Shown: positions 22,391-34,203, counted from the stretch's first letter. The stretch is DNA of 64,000 nt from Phycomyces blakesleeanus NRRL 1555(-) (GCF_001638985.1 NW_017265152.1:4849-68848), one strand, 5' to 3'. Notes: generated by a model from the sequence alone, not told the origin. Numbers and translations: made by a program.

Positions 22391-23569
22391 ATGTCTGGAA
22401 ACTGTCATATTCTCCCTGAGATTACTGTGGGAGAGAAAAGAATCATTGCCAGCCTTGCTGGTATGCAAGCTAACATAAAAGCAGTAAAGCGTCAATTGTC
22501 TGACATGGGCAAAAACGTTGGTGCCATTGCAGCAACCAGCTCTGATAACGCTGTACCAGCCAGCACGGTTGCCAACCCCATTCCTGCTCCCATTGTTGCC
22601 ACCATCCTTGCTACTGCTAGTACCGAGATCACTGCACCTCCCAAAGCAGATTTTGCTGCGGAACCAAGTAAGGCCAATACCAAAAATGTCTATATATGTA
22701 TTCGAATATATAAAAATATATCAATTCAGTATTTAATTATAATCAAACAGAAATTCATCAAAGGGTACATGTGGGATCCCAACTTTTGGTCAGACAAGCC
22801 TGCTTTGGGGCAGACAAACGAAAATAGGTCCAGGTGGGTCACTACAGTTTGCTTTTGCATTTCGCCTAACCAAGAGTTAGCTAAGAATGTTTTTGACTAT
22901 CTGGTGCCCAAGTTTTTTGGTGTTGGAATGAGAGAGGCAAACCTGAACAAATATGTCTACATGACTTACTGTTCTTGTAAGAGTGAGCAAAACAAGGATA
23001 GAGAGGCCAGGAAGAAGTTGAATACTGTTTCCAGAAGACATAGGCATGAGAAGGAGGTAGTTTATATTTTTAATTGACTTCATTTTATATTTTTCTTGAT
23101 ATAAATTAGCAAAAATTCTTAATTGATATTTTTATTAGCACTTCAGACGTTGCAAGGCAGCATACAATAAGAATAAGATTGCCATTGACAAAAAAATGGC
23201 GCAAGATTGCTCTGCTCTGCTCATCAGGAAAGCAATGTCTGAAGGTGAATCAGACAGCGATTCAAGAGGCTCGACTTCTTCCCAACTGATTTGGATCTTG
23301 CATCTAGAATGGAGAAGCAATGAGACAAATTTTTCAGATAATTTAAATATTTTTTTGTTTTCGTAATGTATAATAATATATGGATAAGAATATTGTCCTT
23401 TGTATAATACAATCGTTTGATTGAACTCGTTGATGAAGCTGTTATAGCTGATTTGAGCAGCAATGCCCATCAGTTACTGAAACAAATTTGGTTAAGAACC
23501 ACAGATTTGGCAGTCCCAGACGCAATTGCATCACAGTTATCTCAGTAGGCTCTTAGAAATGGACCCTAA
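22391..23569 (+). pseudogene. P3 companion gene, decayed
   Basis: Exon 1 runs from 22391 to about 22687 (coiled-coil-like start, then an Ala/Pro/Thr-rich stretch), exon 2 is 22751-23056 (306 nt, as in P1 and P2), exon 3 is 23139 to ~23322 and exon 4 ~23411-23569. Exon 2 has M-W-D-P-N-F-W near its start. Exon 3 carries A-M-S-E-G-E-S-D-S-D and L-E-W-R-S-N-E. The 5' splice site after it has decayed (GAGAC where P1 and P2 have GAGGT), as has the next 3' site. Exon 4 has TAG at 23546-23548 where P2 has Trp (Q-W-A-L-R), a G-to-A change. It converges on the transposase with 174 bp between stops. Confidence 0.65.
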
Positions 23570-23743
23570 ATAAAATATGCAAATTCTTTTTTTTAAAACA
23601 AAAAAAAACTTTTCATCTATGCCTACTTCCTACACTCTAATTATCAAAAAAAATATAAAAAGAGGTATTACTCATCTTTGGAATTTCCTTTTTGTTTTTC
23701 TTTATAGAAAGAGGGGGATAGAGCATATTTATTAATAGAAATT

Positions 23744-26700
23744 TTAGACATAGTAATTTTTGGGTAAAGGAATGACGAGTGGTTTTTTTGATATTATTTC
23801 TTGCTTTTCTAGTAGCAGTTGCAACTTCCATGTCAATGCGATGTACTGGCAGAATGCTATGGTAATTGTCTGGCATGAAGTTTGGCAAGTAGACATCAAT
23901 GCTTTCAGTTTTGCGCCTTTTATCAGCTGTAATTGATAACCATCGAATATATGCAAAGATGTGTTTTTTTTGATGGACTTGGGATACAGGAGAGTTCGGA
24001 TGTGGTGGGGGTGTAAATGAATGAATGAACAAGTACTGAATTTGTCCCGTCAATGCGGTTTTAGTTATGTTGTTGCTGCCAAGAAACATTGCTTGTACAA
24101 AAGACCCACAATTTCCAGAACTGTTTTTGCCTTTATATATTTGGCCAAGGAGATTGATTGATTTTAATTTTGTGATTTGATTATCAACAAAATAAGGGCA
24201 TAAGGAAGCATTGTGGTAACTAACAATATCAGGATTGGCATATACAAGCTGATAAAAATGAAGTAATTGAGGATAATCAATATCACTCATTGTTGATGCG
24301 TTTAAGGAACATAATGGGAAGGATGATGGAGGAAGTGGTTCGTTGCCTTTCGTTAAAGGTGATAGGCATAAGAATATGTTAACAAATTGTTGCAATTGGA
24401 AATTTTGGCGTGAAAGGGGGGCATAGGAGACATAGGAATCATAGTTGGCAGTAGTTGTGGCAGAAGAAGTAAGTTTTTGAAGGAGTGGAATAAAGGGGAC
24501 TAGGCTAGGGCATGTCAAGACCTTTCGCATGTAACCACCCTTATATGCATCATTAATGAATGTTTTCATATATGTAGCCTCAAATCCGTCTTTTCAGTTG
24601 GTGTCAATTTTTTTAAGCAGCCCATTGTACCTCTCAAACCCAAGGAGCCAATAACCATACACTGGTCGAAAATCGTTGATAGTCTCATGAAGATGAAGGT
24701 GCAGGTGCATGTTGCAGGTGAGAAAACCAGGTTTATATATCACTAGGCATTGCTGACAGAAACTCTGCAGATAGTCGTGAGCTTTGTTGATTTCAGACAT
24801 GGTAATTGATGGCTTTACAAGAAGATGGCATGCATTTACAAAATCTATCCAGTTCTTCAACTTGTGTTGCGGCAGAATATTCTTCAAGAGAGCTGGAGAG
24901 TATACTAATACTCAGGATTTCTATTTGTCTGCTTTCATGTACGAGAAACCCTTCCCAATTTTGGATCTCAAAATTGTGTAATTGGCTGACAGCACCATTG
25001 ATTCTGACGTTTTTTGCATTGTGGCCAAAGCTGCTGGTGATATGTTATTTTCTTTAATCCATTTTTCAACCATTCTTTTTGCCGTTCCCAGGAAAAGATT
25101 ATGCATGGGATCAATGATTGTTCCACGTACTAGATTAAAGTATCCAAGACGATACAACTGCGACTATTGAACACCATTTTTGACCTCCAGCTGCTGTCTT
25201 TCTGAGGGGGTACTTGCACTTTCCCACTCCTCAGCATGCAAACGGTTCATATCATTATTCTTTGGCTGTCATTGGTCTGTGTCGAATTCAGAAAAGTCAA
25301 CAGCAGAACTGCCTTTCAGGCAAGGGAATTGTTTGTTACATTTGTAACATGCATGCGTGCTATTGTGTGCAGTGAATCCACTGGTCTTTCTTGCTGCAGG
25401 AATGTCACATGCTATCATTAATAATGCTGTACAAATCCAGGTGCCTGCTGGGTGTTTGTAAGTGGGTACATGTATTCCAAAATACAGCTGCAATAATTCA
25501 TCCACCAATGGTCTTAAGTAGTTATTGATTTCGTCAGTTTTTGGCTCCTTTGGCCCAGGCATAAGTCTAACTAGAATCGTGTTCTCTGCCAAAAATCGTT
25601 CTTCTCAAGGAAGATTGTTGACAACCAGGTACATGGCACCACATGAATAACTGGCCCCATCGAAGGGCTGGAACCAATCGATGTTCAACGTGATCATTAA
25701 CAAATGAGGGTCTTCAACAAAGGATTCGCCATCCTTTTCTTCCAACTCTTTCCACATATCGCCATCATATACATTGCACAACGTATTTATAATCTTTAAC
25801 TGCTTATTCCACTGTCTGATTTTTTGCTTGAAATCTGGGCGGAGAAAGAGCAATCTTAGTGCATTTTTTACTGATTGGTAACAGTATTCACGTTTGGCAA
25901 CCTGGAGACCAGAGGAAGATTTTTTTGTCAATTGACAGTTGCATGCAGAATGCGCGCCAAGCTTCATGAAGTCACAATGGGAAGGAGCCAATGCACTTTT
26001 CTCATATACCTTGTGGCAGTCCTGACACACAAGGAATCTCTGAACGTTTTTGTTCATGGCGGAGAAACCTGTCATACATTGGAGACCAGGAAGGCTCAAG
26101 GGCAATTGGAAATCCTGCTCGTAAATTGTCAAGAGCTTGTTGATGAACTTGATCAAGACAATGGCACCCTTGTTGACCACATAGCGGGAAGTGAACATTA
26201 CCACAAAAGTAGCAATAAACCTGTGCACTGGGTTCTCAGGCATATTGGGGGTGGCAAAAGGGTCTATTATAAAAAAAATTAACACCCCCATTTTTTTTCT
26301 TAGTTGTTCAATACTGACCTTCATTATCAAATTCTTCAACCTCAATTTCAACAATATCTTCGACCTCTTCACTTTCTTCTTCGTCATTGTTTGTGTCATT
26401 GTTATCATTAGCATTGTCAATAACCTCATTGTCAATAGTCATGTTGTCATTGTCAGACATAATATCGGCTTCCCAAAAAGGTGAGTTGGTCTGACCGACT
26501 GATATTTCTGAGGGGCCTGCTTCCTGGGACAGAAAAGCTACATATAGAATAAAACTCTTAGTTTATATTCTCTGGTGTTAAAATATATTCTGCTTACTTT
26601 CAACATCAACTTCCATTGAGCTGCTTTGAGCAGATGTATCTATTAAAAAGTATTATTATACAAAATACTCCCAAAAAATAAAAACAAAAAATTCCAAAAA

Positions 26701-26856
26701 AAAAGTACTCATTTCACTTCTTTTGAAGGCTTCATATCTTGCTCTTTTGTTATAGCATTGAGCAGTTCGTCTTTGAGCTAGACTGTAACCTTCTTGGTTA
26801 TTTTTGCATTCATTACAAAAGTACTTCTTATTATGAGTATTCGAAGTAGAGGACAT
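23744..26856 (-). pseudogene. P3 Plavaka-type transposase, multiple stops
   Basis: The first exon (26856 to ~26716) has F-C-N-E-C and a basic end; two short exons follow near 26638-26597 and 26543-26319, with an acidic region; the catalytic exon runs from 26268. It retains N-I-D-W-F-Q-P-F-D-G, D-I-P-A-A-R-K, D-P-M-H-N-L-F-L-G and M-H-L-H-L-H-L. In-frame stops lie at about 24591, 24907-24918 (two), 25165 and 25599, all in one frame; a T7 run near 23781 carries a frameshift before the C-terminal V-I-P-L-P-K. Compared with P2, the stops replace Trp (TGG) or Arg (CGA) codons, so nearly all look like C-to-T or G-to-A transitions. Confidence 0.8.
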
Positions 26857-27107
26857 TATGTTTTTTTAATTGTTTAAAATGTTAAAGTAAAATAGAAACA
26901 AGTGTTATATATTTTTTTATTTATTACGACTTTATAATAATGATGATAAAGTAACTATTATGATCGAAATAGCTAAGCCAATAGAATCCAGTACAATGAC
27001 ACTATTAGTTTGAATACAAAAATAACGCTGAGATAAAAAATCACCCTAAATTTACTATGGTGTTCAGGTACCCCCACACATAGATATTCAGGGTCATTTT
27101 TCCAGTG

Positions 27108-27128
27108 GGTGTTATTGATATTGCTCAT
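27108..27128 (-). pseudogene. First seven codons of the M1 transposase
   Basis: Minus strand from ATG at 27128 reads M-S-N-I-N-N-T up to the GGT/ACC target duplication of P3; the frame continues with N-N-Y-V-I-V at 20508. This shows where the split M1 gene starts. Confidence 0.7.
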
Positions 27129-27205
27129 CTTAGAATGTCAAAAAAATTATGCACTGATGTTGTAATAAAAAAAGAGCAGTGATTTTATTGGCAAACTAAA
27201 GAACA

Positions 27206-27214
27206 CTTTATATA
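27206..27214 (-). promoter_or_regulatory. Putative TATA box of M1
   Basis: TATATAAAG on the minus strand lies about 80 nt upstream of the M1 ATG and just inside the right inverted repeat. Position and spacing fit a Pol II promoter; no other evidence. Confidence 0.4.
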
Positions 27215-27234
27215 GTCCTCCCTACTCCCTCTGC

Positions 27235-27385
27235 CCAAAAAATTGAACATTTGCCTAAATACGTGAAGTAAGTTTAGTAACATATTTCCAGACTGTCGAG
27301 GCTGTTCTGGCTGTCCCACCAATATGACATTTACCCAAAGACGTGACTAAATGACGTAATACATTTTCAGGCTGTCCTTCTAGGC
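27235..27385 (-). repeat. Right inverted repeat of MULE M1 plus a diverged second unit
   Basis: 27327-27235 matches 17351-17470 in inverted orientation. On the minus strand 27385-27328 reads as a diverged copy of the same block (GACAGCCTGAAAATGTATTA ... GGGTAAATG), so the terminal region is built of repeated subunits. Confidence 0.7.
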
Positions 27386-28970
27386 TATCCTGCCACGCTA
27401 TCCATAAGTTTCCCCTAACTTAATAGTCTGTTTATAAGTTGACATTATACCAAACAAATATACGTTTTTGGTTAATGCAAGAACATTCTACAGCACTTAT
27501 GTCACAATGTTATAGCCGGCAAGCCGAAGCTTAAACAAAAGGGGAAGTGCAAACCAATTGTTCCAAAAAGAGAAAAGAGGAAATGAACCTCTTTTTGTAA
27601 TTAGTTACTTTGACTCTCTCTCATATTCTCACATAGCAGAAGCAATAATTCAATTAATATTCTTATAGATGAGACATTATATTGAATAAGACCTGAAGAC
27701 AAACATTCCAAATAATTAGTATAAATATCAATAGCAATTGGTCATACTAAAATTATCTTTTATCTACTATATTATTTTGTCTGTTTGATTGTACTTCTTT
27801 AAGTATACTTCTTTATTATCAAGTATACTTCTTTGTGTGTTTTTATATTGCCGGGCTGTTGATATGTTTTTTACGCAATCTGATAACACTGATGCGTGTG
27901 GTACTTTGTTATGTGTATGGTGTGTACAAGAAAAGCAAGGTATGGGTAATAATAAGGGTTGAACTCCGTAATGAGATAGGATTATTTGAATTGAGAAACA
28001 ATTGTAATGAAATGTAAATTAAATAAGAGAAACTACTTCTAGAAGGGAAAAATAGAAGGAATTTCAGAAGGGAAGAAATATCTAGAACTAGCAAAAGGAA
28101 ATAAATAATGCTAATGTAAAATAAACTAAGTTAAGGAAAGTATTCAGAGAATAAAAGATTAAACATTAACTAAGAGAATTTCTAAGGTAATTTTAGAATG
28201 AAAAATAAAGAGAAAATTTAACAAAATGAAAATTGTAAAATTCGAGGGGAAGAAAAATAATAGAAAAATAATAGAAAATAGTCAATCTTCCACGAAGACT
28301 TGACAAAGAAAAACAGTAAATAGAAGAAAAATTCACGAGAGATCAGGGAAAGTAGACAGCATCTTTAGAGAAAACTTTTGTATCAGAAAAATTTGACAAT
28401 TGTTTATTGATTGATTTTGAAGGGTTATTTATACTACTTCTTGGATAAAATTTATGGCGAAAATAGGTTGCACTGATGTCTAGGAGATAATTGTGATAAA
28501 AAGATAGACAAAATAATTGTAATCAGGATTTGTCATAAAAGAAAAATAAATAAAGTTATAATACATAACTACAGAGAATGGAAAAGATCGGGAAGGAGTA
28601 TGCTATAAAGAAATAGAAAAACTACAGTTAACAATTTTGGTAAAGTAGTGTCAAGAGGAAAACGTCACATTTAGTGCGTAAGAAAAGTAAGAAAAATAAA
28701 AGAGGGACAAACTAATTTCGAGAAAGAATAAAGGGAAGGGAAATTTGTCTTCAGAAAATTGGAGAAGAATAAAAATAAAAATAACGAGAAGTCAGATTTT
28801 TAGAATAAGAAATAAAAATAATATAAATAAAATTAAAATTAAAATTAAAATATAAAATTATAGTTGGGGGTTTGAGACTTTGTAACTGATTAAAAAGGTT
28901 GAAATCGATTGAAAAAAGAACTCTTACTGCAGCCGATAAAACCCACAATGCGCCACATTAACATCATTGT
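27386..28970. other. A-rich interval without a supported gene
   Basis: The + strand is strongly A/G-rich from about 28020 to 28860 with many AGAAAATA-type words. TATAAATAACCC followed by AATAAAC on the minus strand near 28440-28395 resembles a short LTR core, but no matching LTR ends or reading frame were found. The last bases (to 28970) should be the original 5' flank of tRNA-Val before the LINE inserted. Confidence 0.5.
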
Positions 28971-28986
28971 TGGTTTCTTGGTGTAG
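28971..28986 (+). repeat. Target-site duplication of the LINE, left copy (5' end of tRNA-Val)
   Basis: TGGTTTCTTGGTGTAG is identical to 34204-34219. It contains the first 15 nt of tRNA-Val and half of the A box. The bases outside the two copies differ, so the duplication is 16 bp. Confidence 0.92.
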
Positions 28987-29372
28987 GTAAAAGATTTTTA
29001 TTGAAAGGCTAGTGGGCACACGCACTATAGAGCTATTGCCCGCCTTTAAGAGTACAAAAAAGAATAATAGAAAGAAAAAAAATCCAAGGGGGAAAATGGG
29101 AAAAACTAGAAAGGGAAACTAAGCTAGGGGATATAAAAAAAGGGAGATAAGGATAAAATATGAGGCATGTATGAAACTCATGCAATAAATGGAAACTAAG
29201 ACTAATATAGATCTAAACTAAAAATAAAAGGAGATGGCCAGTCTCATTTGGGTAGCCAGTTCAAGAAGAGTTGTCCTCTGTCTGTTGCAGCATGATCAGC
29301 AAGATCAACCCCAGAGAAACAGATCTGTTCTATATCCAACATGATTCTACAAAGAATTGGCCAAGTAAAGAT

Positions 29373-32300
29373 CTAGAAGGCATTGTTCTTGTTGTTTTTA
29401 AGTTTCTTCAGAGGCAGCATATTGAGTACATAATCAATTGGATTAGGTTGTACTGTAGAATAGAGATGGAGACGAATTGCAGCTCCAGTACACTCAATAA
29501 CATGATGACGGCTGGTGGTATGCAATCCTCAGGAACAAGGTTGAGGACGTCCAGTGAGCCACCCCATACGCCAACGTATGAATCTACTACGTTCATAGTT
29601 AGTCATGGGAAGCCAGAGAATAGGGTCAACACCAAGAGAAGGACGGCAAGCAGAGAGAAGTATTTGTTGAGAGCGTTGCAAGAAGAGGGCTGGTTCAAAA
29701 ATGAACGAATGGCATGCTTGCAAGCTTTAGAATCAGCATTCTGACGATTAGAGAGAGACAACCAAATGGGATTAGCTAAAAGCTTAAACCATTGGTGTGC
29801 TGGGTTTGTAAGAACAGGTCGAAGAAGAGTAAACAGAGCCTCATCAGGCAACCAGAAAGCACGATATACAAACTTGAAACCAAGAGTCAAGATCCTCTCC
29901 CTCATGCTAGGAAGATTCCCAAGGTGATGGAAAACAGATGTAGAAGATGTGGAGTGACCTCCAAAAATCATGCGTAAGCATGTGTTCTGGGCCTTTTCAA
30001 GCACAGCAACTTGTTTGATGTTGAAGCAGGATATTGCTAGGCCATACTCAAATTGTGGATGAATAAACTGGCGATACAAACGAATTGAGAGTAGACGTGA
30101 CAACTCAGTGTGATTGACACCAAGTGATTGAAGAGCACACATGCTGTTAATAGCAGAGACACAATTACGAGAGATGAGAAGAGATAGATCAATAGTCCCC
30201 TTTGCTGAGAAGGGAACACCAAGGTAAGGAAACGAATGAGCATGAGGAATAGGCACATTGTAGAGAGAGAATGACAAAGGAGAAAGAGAACAAGAATAGT
30301 GAAGGATCATGCACTTGGTGGGACTCCAATGATATCCTAGCTCTTGAGAATGTTGTTCAGCAGAATTCAGAATGACAGGCATAGCTTCTGGTGTAGCAAT
30401 GATGGCAACATCGTCAGCAAAAAGTAGTGAATTGACTAATTGATCATTGAGTCTTGTGGCAGCAGTCTGATTAAATACTGTGTTACAAAGTTCCCCTGCA
30501 GCACGAAGAGCAACTGGTAGAGAATTTATGTACACGGAATAAAGGTGGGGAGAAAGCACAGATCCTTGCATAACGCCAGTCAATGGTTGGAATGATCTGG
30601 ATGTTGCACCAGAAAGCAACACCTCAACTTGAACATTGTCAAAAAGACTTTGTAACAAAGCTAACATAGCATCAGAGGCAAGAGGACGTAACGATGTCCA
30701 TACTACAGAACGATCAACAGTGTCATATGCAGACTTGATATCAAGAAAAGCCAAGACTGGTGGTGCTTTGAATAGAGCTGTGTGACGACGGACCATCTCA
30801 TGGAGACAAAGAACTTGATCAAGGGAGCTACGTTGACGTTGGAATCCACCCTGTGCAATGTCAATTGTTGGAGACACATCTTCAAGAGGAAACTGTAGAC
30901 AATATTCCATGGCTTTTCTCAGGATAGACGTTAAGCTAATGGGACGATAGTTAGCAGGGTCATGAGTATCACCCTTTTTAAAGATGGGGACAATTTGTGC
31001 AGTACGCCATGCAAGAGGTGCAGAACCCCATTGCCAACAAAGCTGGAACAAAAGACAAAGAACAGGAGAGACTTGCTTAACAATTGGGTGAAGCATTTCA
31101 GCACGAAGATGGTCAACACCAGGAGCCTTGCGTGTAGGAAGCTTGAGAATTGCACTCTCTACAGAAAGATGAGTAAAAGGACACGATTCATCAATTGCAA
31201 TTGGTGATGAAATCATCACTGTCTGGTCTGGAGGGCGGCGTGCAGGAAGAAATTGACCTGAGAAAATCTGTTGAAGATGATCAGCCATTTTGTTAGCAGC
31301 TACTTGAGGTCCACCCGGATCCACAAAGACAGGACTGGTTTGACGATGGCTTTTAATATGTTTCATTGTTGCTGTGGTCTTTGCAAAGTCTTGTGTTGCC
31401 AATTTGTTGCAGAATTCTTTCCATGTTTCACGTCGACGACGCTGGACTGATAACCTAACAGCATGACATGCATCCTGATGGCGCATCCAGCATATAGCCT
31501 TCTGCAAACCACTAGAATGACGCCAGCGTTGGTAGCTGCGTTCTCTCAGATCCATTGCTTCTTGAAGGTCCACTGACCAGAACCAGTACTTTTGCATGGT
31601 ACGTGGTGTACGACGACCAACAGCAGTGTCCAGAGCATCATAGATAGCTTGAGCAAAAGCAGAGCACAGAGAATCTACAGGAGGAGGAGAAGAAGAAGAA
31701 AGGAAAGCACTGAACTGCTCTGTCAGATTGTCCAATGACCCAGAAGCTGTATCAATGTAGATCTTGAGAGTGTCAGGCTGAGCAAGCTTGGAAAGATTCC
31801 AAAGTAGGCGCGGATGATTAGTAGGGGGAGGGGGAGGTGAAACATAGGGAGTGAAAGTGAGGTTGACCATTTTGTGATCAGAGCCTAAAGAAAGATCAGA
31901 ACGAATTTGCATAGAAGGATTGAGAAGGGGGGACGTAGAAAGAAATAAATCAATGACACTGGAACGTGAGGTACCAGAGCCACCAGAAAGAAAGGTAGGA
32001 ATACCAAATGCAAGTAATTCATTCCAACAAGTGAGACCAGTTGCCTGGATCCACTGAAGAAAAGAAGTTCCTCGCGAAGTGATAGCATGGTCACCAAGAA
32101 AGGATCCCATACGTGAATTAAAATCACCACAAAAAATAGTGTTAGAAGAAGGAATAGAAGAAGAAGAGAGGGGGAGGTCATAAAGAATAGAAATTGCATC
32201 GTCATTAGAAAGAGAAGGGGGAAGATAAATGCAATGAATAAGACAATCAAATACAATACAAGAAAGAACATAAGGAGAAGAAGAAGGAACAATAGAAATG

Positions 32301-32539
32301 GGGTAAGGGAAAGAAGGATTTACAAGAAGAGAAATACCCATGCAGTCACGGCTAGCATTGGGGACAGACTGACCATAGGTATGGTACTGCTGCCAAGAAG
32401 TAGGATAACGATGGGGGGACAAAAGCCACGTTTCAGTGATAAAAAGAAGGGAAGTAAGTGGAGCATATGAAAGGATCGTAGGTATGGTCTGTTTTGCAAG
32501 ACCATTTGCATTCCATAATGTAATTGTTACTGGATTCAT
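29373..32539 (-). pseudogene. LINE ORF2: APE-like endonuclease and reverse transcriptase, C-terminus broken
   Basis: The open part is 978 codons from ATG at 32539. Endonuclease/exonuclease/phosphatase motifs: W-N-A-N-G-L at the N-terminus, T-E-T-W, G-D-F-N-S-R, S-D-H-K. Reverse transcriptase motifs: N-Y-R-P-I-S-L, L-D-I-K-S-A-Y-D-T-V, Q-G-S-V-L-S-P and L-L-F-A-D-D. Near 29650-29700 the frame shifts by one base; in the new frame the C-terminus continues (R-M-G-W-L-T-G-R-P-Q-P-C), then TGA at 29531-29529 replaces the second Cys of a terminal zinc knuckle (C-S-stop-G ... R-H-H-V-I-E-C), and that frame ends at 29373. No RNase H domain was recognised. ATG overlaps the ORF1 stop (ATGA). Confidence 0.85.
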
Positions 32540-34089
32540 AGATCAGAGAATGAAGGGATGGTGATGCTGGCAGTATGTATAGAGATGTCCAAGTCTTTTT
32601 TGGTGGGTCGTGGGGGAACAATCTCAGCTAGTTGGTCATCACTAATCCATCCCTGAGAGCAAAAGGAACGTGCAACAGCAAACTTGACAGGAGCCCTAAT
32701 GAATTCAATGGCACGTAGCATACGATCATTGTGAACATGTATAGCTTTTGTTGCCCTATCATCAAGTGAAAGAGAGGCCAGAGCTGGGTCACGGAGGTGA
32801 ACAGGGTCCAGAGGATCAAAGTTATCCAAAGTAGTAACACCATAACTCGCCAAGATAGTCTTGAGCTCAGGAGCATACTCATTATGTACAAGCATTCCCA
32901 TCACCTTACGATCAGGATAGTGGAGATCCAGCACACGTGCATTGTCTATCTTTAATTTCCTAAGACGTTGACGTTGAGTACTAATGGGGAGACGGATAGC
33001 ATTAGGTACATAAACAATTTGAAACCCCTGATCAGCATTTTCTTTAATTGTCATGCCACGAACAACAGCAGCAATGGCCCTAGCAGTTGGAGCCCTTTTA
33101 CGTGGTGTTTTAGAAACGAAAGTCTTGGTGGGTTCAGTGGAATGATGGGTCGGGGATGCAGGAAGTGATGGAAAATCAGCCTGAGAAACAACTGGAACAG
33201 AGGCAGCAATAGTAGCATATTTGGATGCTGCAGCACCAACAGAAAAATCAACATTCTCCTTTGTCAAACGTGCAATAGTGGCGTTTGCAGTAGCAAGAGC
33301 CTTACGCAACTCAATGTTCTCTTTTTGAACAGCCTCCAATGCAGAAAGACGTTCATCATAAGCCTGGAAACGGTCCCAAATATCCTGAAGAGTGGGCATT
33401 ACAGTTGGAAGAACAGGTGCAATGTCAGATTCAATTTCATGGATATCTGCCATGGAAATACTATGACCCAAGATGGAAACAGAAGGAGACACAACAGGCT
33501 CACTTGCAGAATGAACTTCAGGAATTTTGTGTTGGACTGCATTGATCAAAGATTGCATGGATGAAGCAGTAAATGTTGCACCACATTTGCATTTAAACTG
33601 TGGGCTACCAGTACGAGAAGTAGACCCATTAGAAACAATTTTGCCTGTAGTCTGGCAATGTGAACAGGACAAAACATTGTGCAATTTTTTAAAGTCTGCC
33701 TTGAGGCCAGACAAAATGAGAGCAGTGGGAGTAGGGCGGCCAGTGGAATTAATCACCTGTTTTTGGGAACCAATCATTGTTGGAGGAGCTTGAAAAAAAA
33801 TTTCGTGGGAACCAGGAGCAGGCAAAGCAGAAAAAGAAAGGTCTGAAACTGGGACAAAAAAGTGCGAAGTTGATGGTAAAACACCAGAACCACCTTCAGA
33901 GAAGGAGAAAAGAACTGGAGACGATAACAGAGGTACAGGCAATTGAGATGTAGTTGGAGATGCTGACAATCTTGAGTGATTTCGGCGCAGATGTGAAGAT
34001 GATTGCAATGATGATTCCAACAATTTGAAAAAAAAGTCAATTAAAAAAATGAAAATTGGTAGATATATAAAAACAACTATGACAATCAA
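32536..34089 (-). CDS. LINE ORF1, RNA-binding/chaperone-type protein
   Basis: 517 codons from the first ATG at 34089; the first ~30 residues are hydrophobic and may not be translated, and the Met near M-I-G-S-Q-K-Q is an alternative start. A zinc-ribbon-like C-S-H-C ... C-K-C-G lies at about residues 140-175. A coiled-coil stretch (D-R-F-Q-A-Y-D-E-R-L-S-A-L-E, then N-I-E-L-R-K-A-L) follows. The C-terminal third, with D-A-R-V-L-D-L and Y-P-D-R-K, resembles a compact RNA-binding domain. The stop overlaps the ORF2 start as ATGA, suggesting stop-restart translation of ORF2. The protein itself is intact although ORF2 is not. Confidence 0.75.
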   Translation of the reverse strand: MIVIVVFIYLPIFIFLIDFFFKLLESSLQSSSHLRRNHSRLSASPTTSQLPVPLLSSPVLFSFSEGGSGVLPSTSHFFVPVSDLSFSALPAPGSHEIFFQAPPTMIGSQKQVINSTGRPTPTALILSGLKADFKKLHNVLSCSHCQTTGKIVSNGSTSRTGSPQFKCKCGATFTASSMQSLINAVQHKIPEVHSASEPVVSPSVSILGHSISMADIHEIESDIAPVLPTVMPTLQDIWDRFQAYDERLSALEAVQKENIELRKALATANATIARLTKENVDFSVGAAASKYATIAASVPVVSQADFPSLPASPTHHSTEPTKTFVSKTPRKRAPTARAIAAVVRGMTIKENADQGFQIVYVPNAIRLPISTQRQRLRKLKIDNARVLDLHYPDRKVMGMLVHNEYAPELKTILASYGVTTLDNFDPLDPVHLRDPALASLSLDDRATKAIHVHNDRMLRAIEFIRAPVKFAVARSFCSQGWISDDQLAEIVPPRPTKKDLDISIHTASITIPSFSDL

Positions 34090-34203
34090 TCCTGCTGCAA
34101 AAAACAGATAGGTTTGATATAGTAGTTATAGAGAAAAAGAGGTAAAAGTAAAACTGTGCTGGGTTTGAATTCAAAACATAATTTGGTTGTGGAAGAGAGT
34201 GTG

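Larger units (their letters stand above)
20512..27107 (-). mobile_element. Plavaka-like element P3, complete but decayed (6596 bp)
   Basis: Ends are CACTGCAAAAATCCACTGAA at 20512 and, on the minus strand from 27107, CACTGGAAAAATGACCCTGA. The flanks are GGT (20509-20511) and GGT (27108-27110), a perfect 3-bp target duplication. Removing P3 plus one GGT restores the open frame of the M1 start. Contents: third gene on - (left arm), companion on + (22391-23569), transposase on - (26856-23744). Both large genes carry stops. Confidence 0.92.
17351..27327 (-). mobile_element. MULE-type element M1 (MULE-OTU), split by P3
   Basis: Inverted repeats at 17351-17470 and 27235-27327 enclose a broken MULE transposase gene on the minus strand. 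Its first seven codons lie at 27128-27108 and the rest at 20511-17770; P3 (20512-27107) sits between. Without P3 the element is about 3.4 kb. The 17480-17770 part holds no further gene. Confidence 0.75.
28987..34203 (-). mobile_element. Non-LTR retrotransposon (LINE) inserted in tRNA-Val
   Basis: Minus-strand LINE with 5' leader (34203-34090), ORF1 (34089-32536), ORF2 (32539-29373, broken) and 3' UTR. Both edges are set by the 16-bp duplication. The 3' end has a potential hairpin (GGGC...GCCC around 29012-29040) and an AATAAA near the very end but no poly(A) tail at the junction. The right edge is inside the D-arm coding part of the tRNA gene, and the duplication leaves an intact tRNA gene downstream. 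The long 29041-29370 stretch is 3' UTR without a gene. Confidence 0.9.

Noticed and set aside
28380..28450. TATA plus AATAAA core read as a solo LTR
   Set aside because: No TG...CA limits, no duplication and no second copy found in the window.
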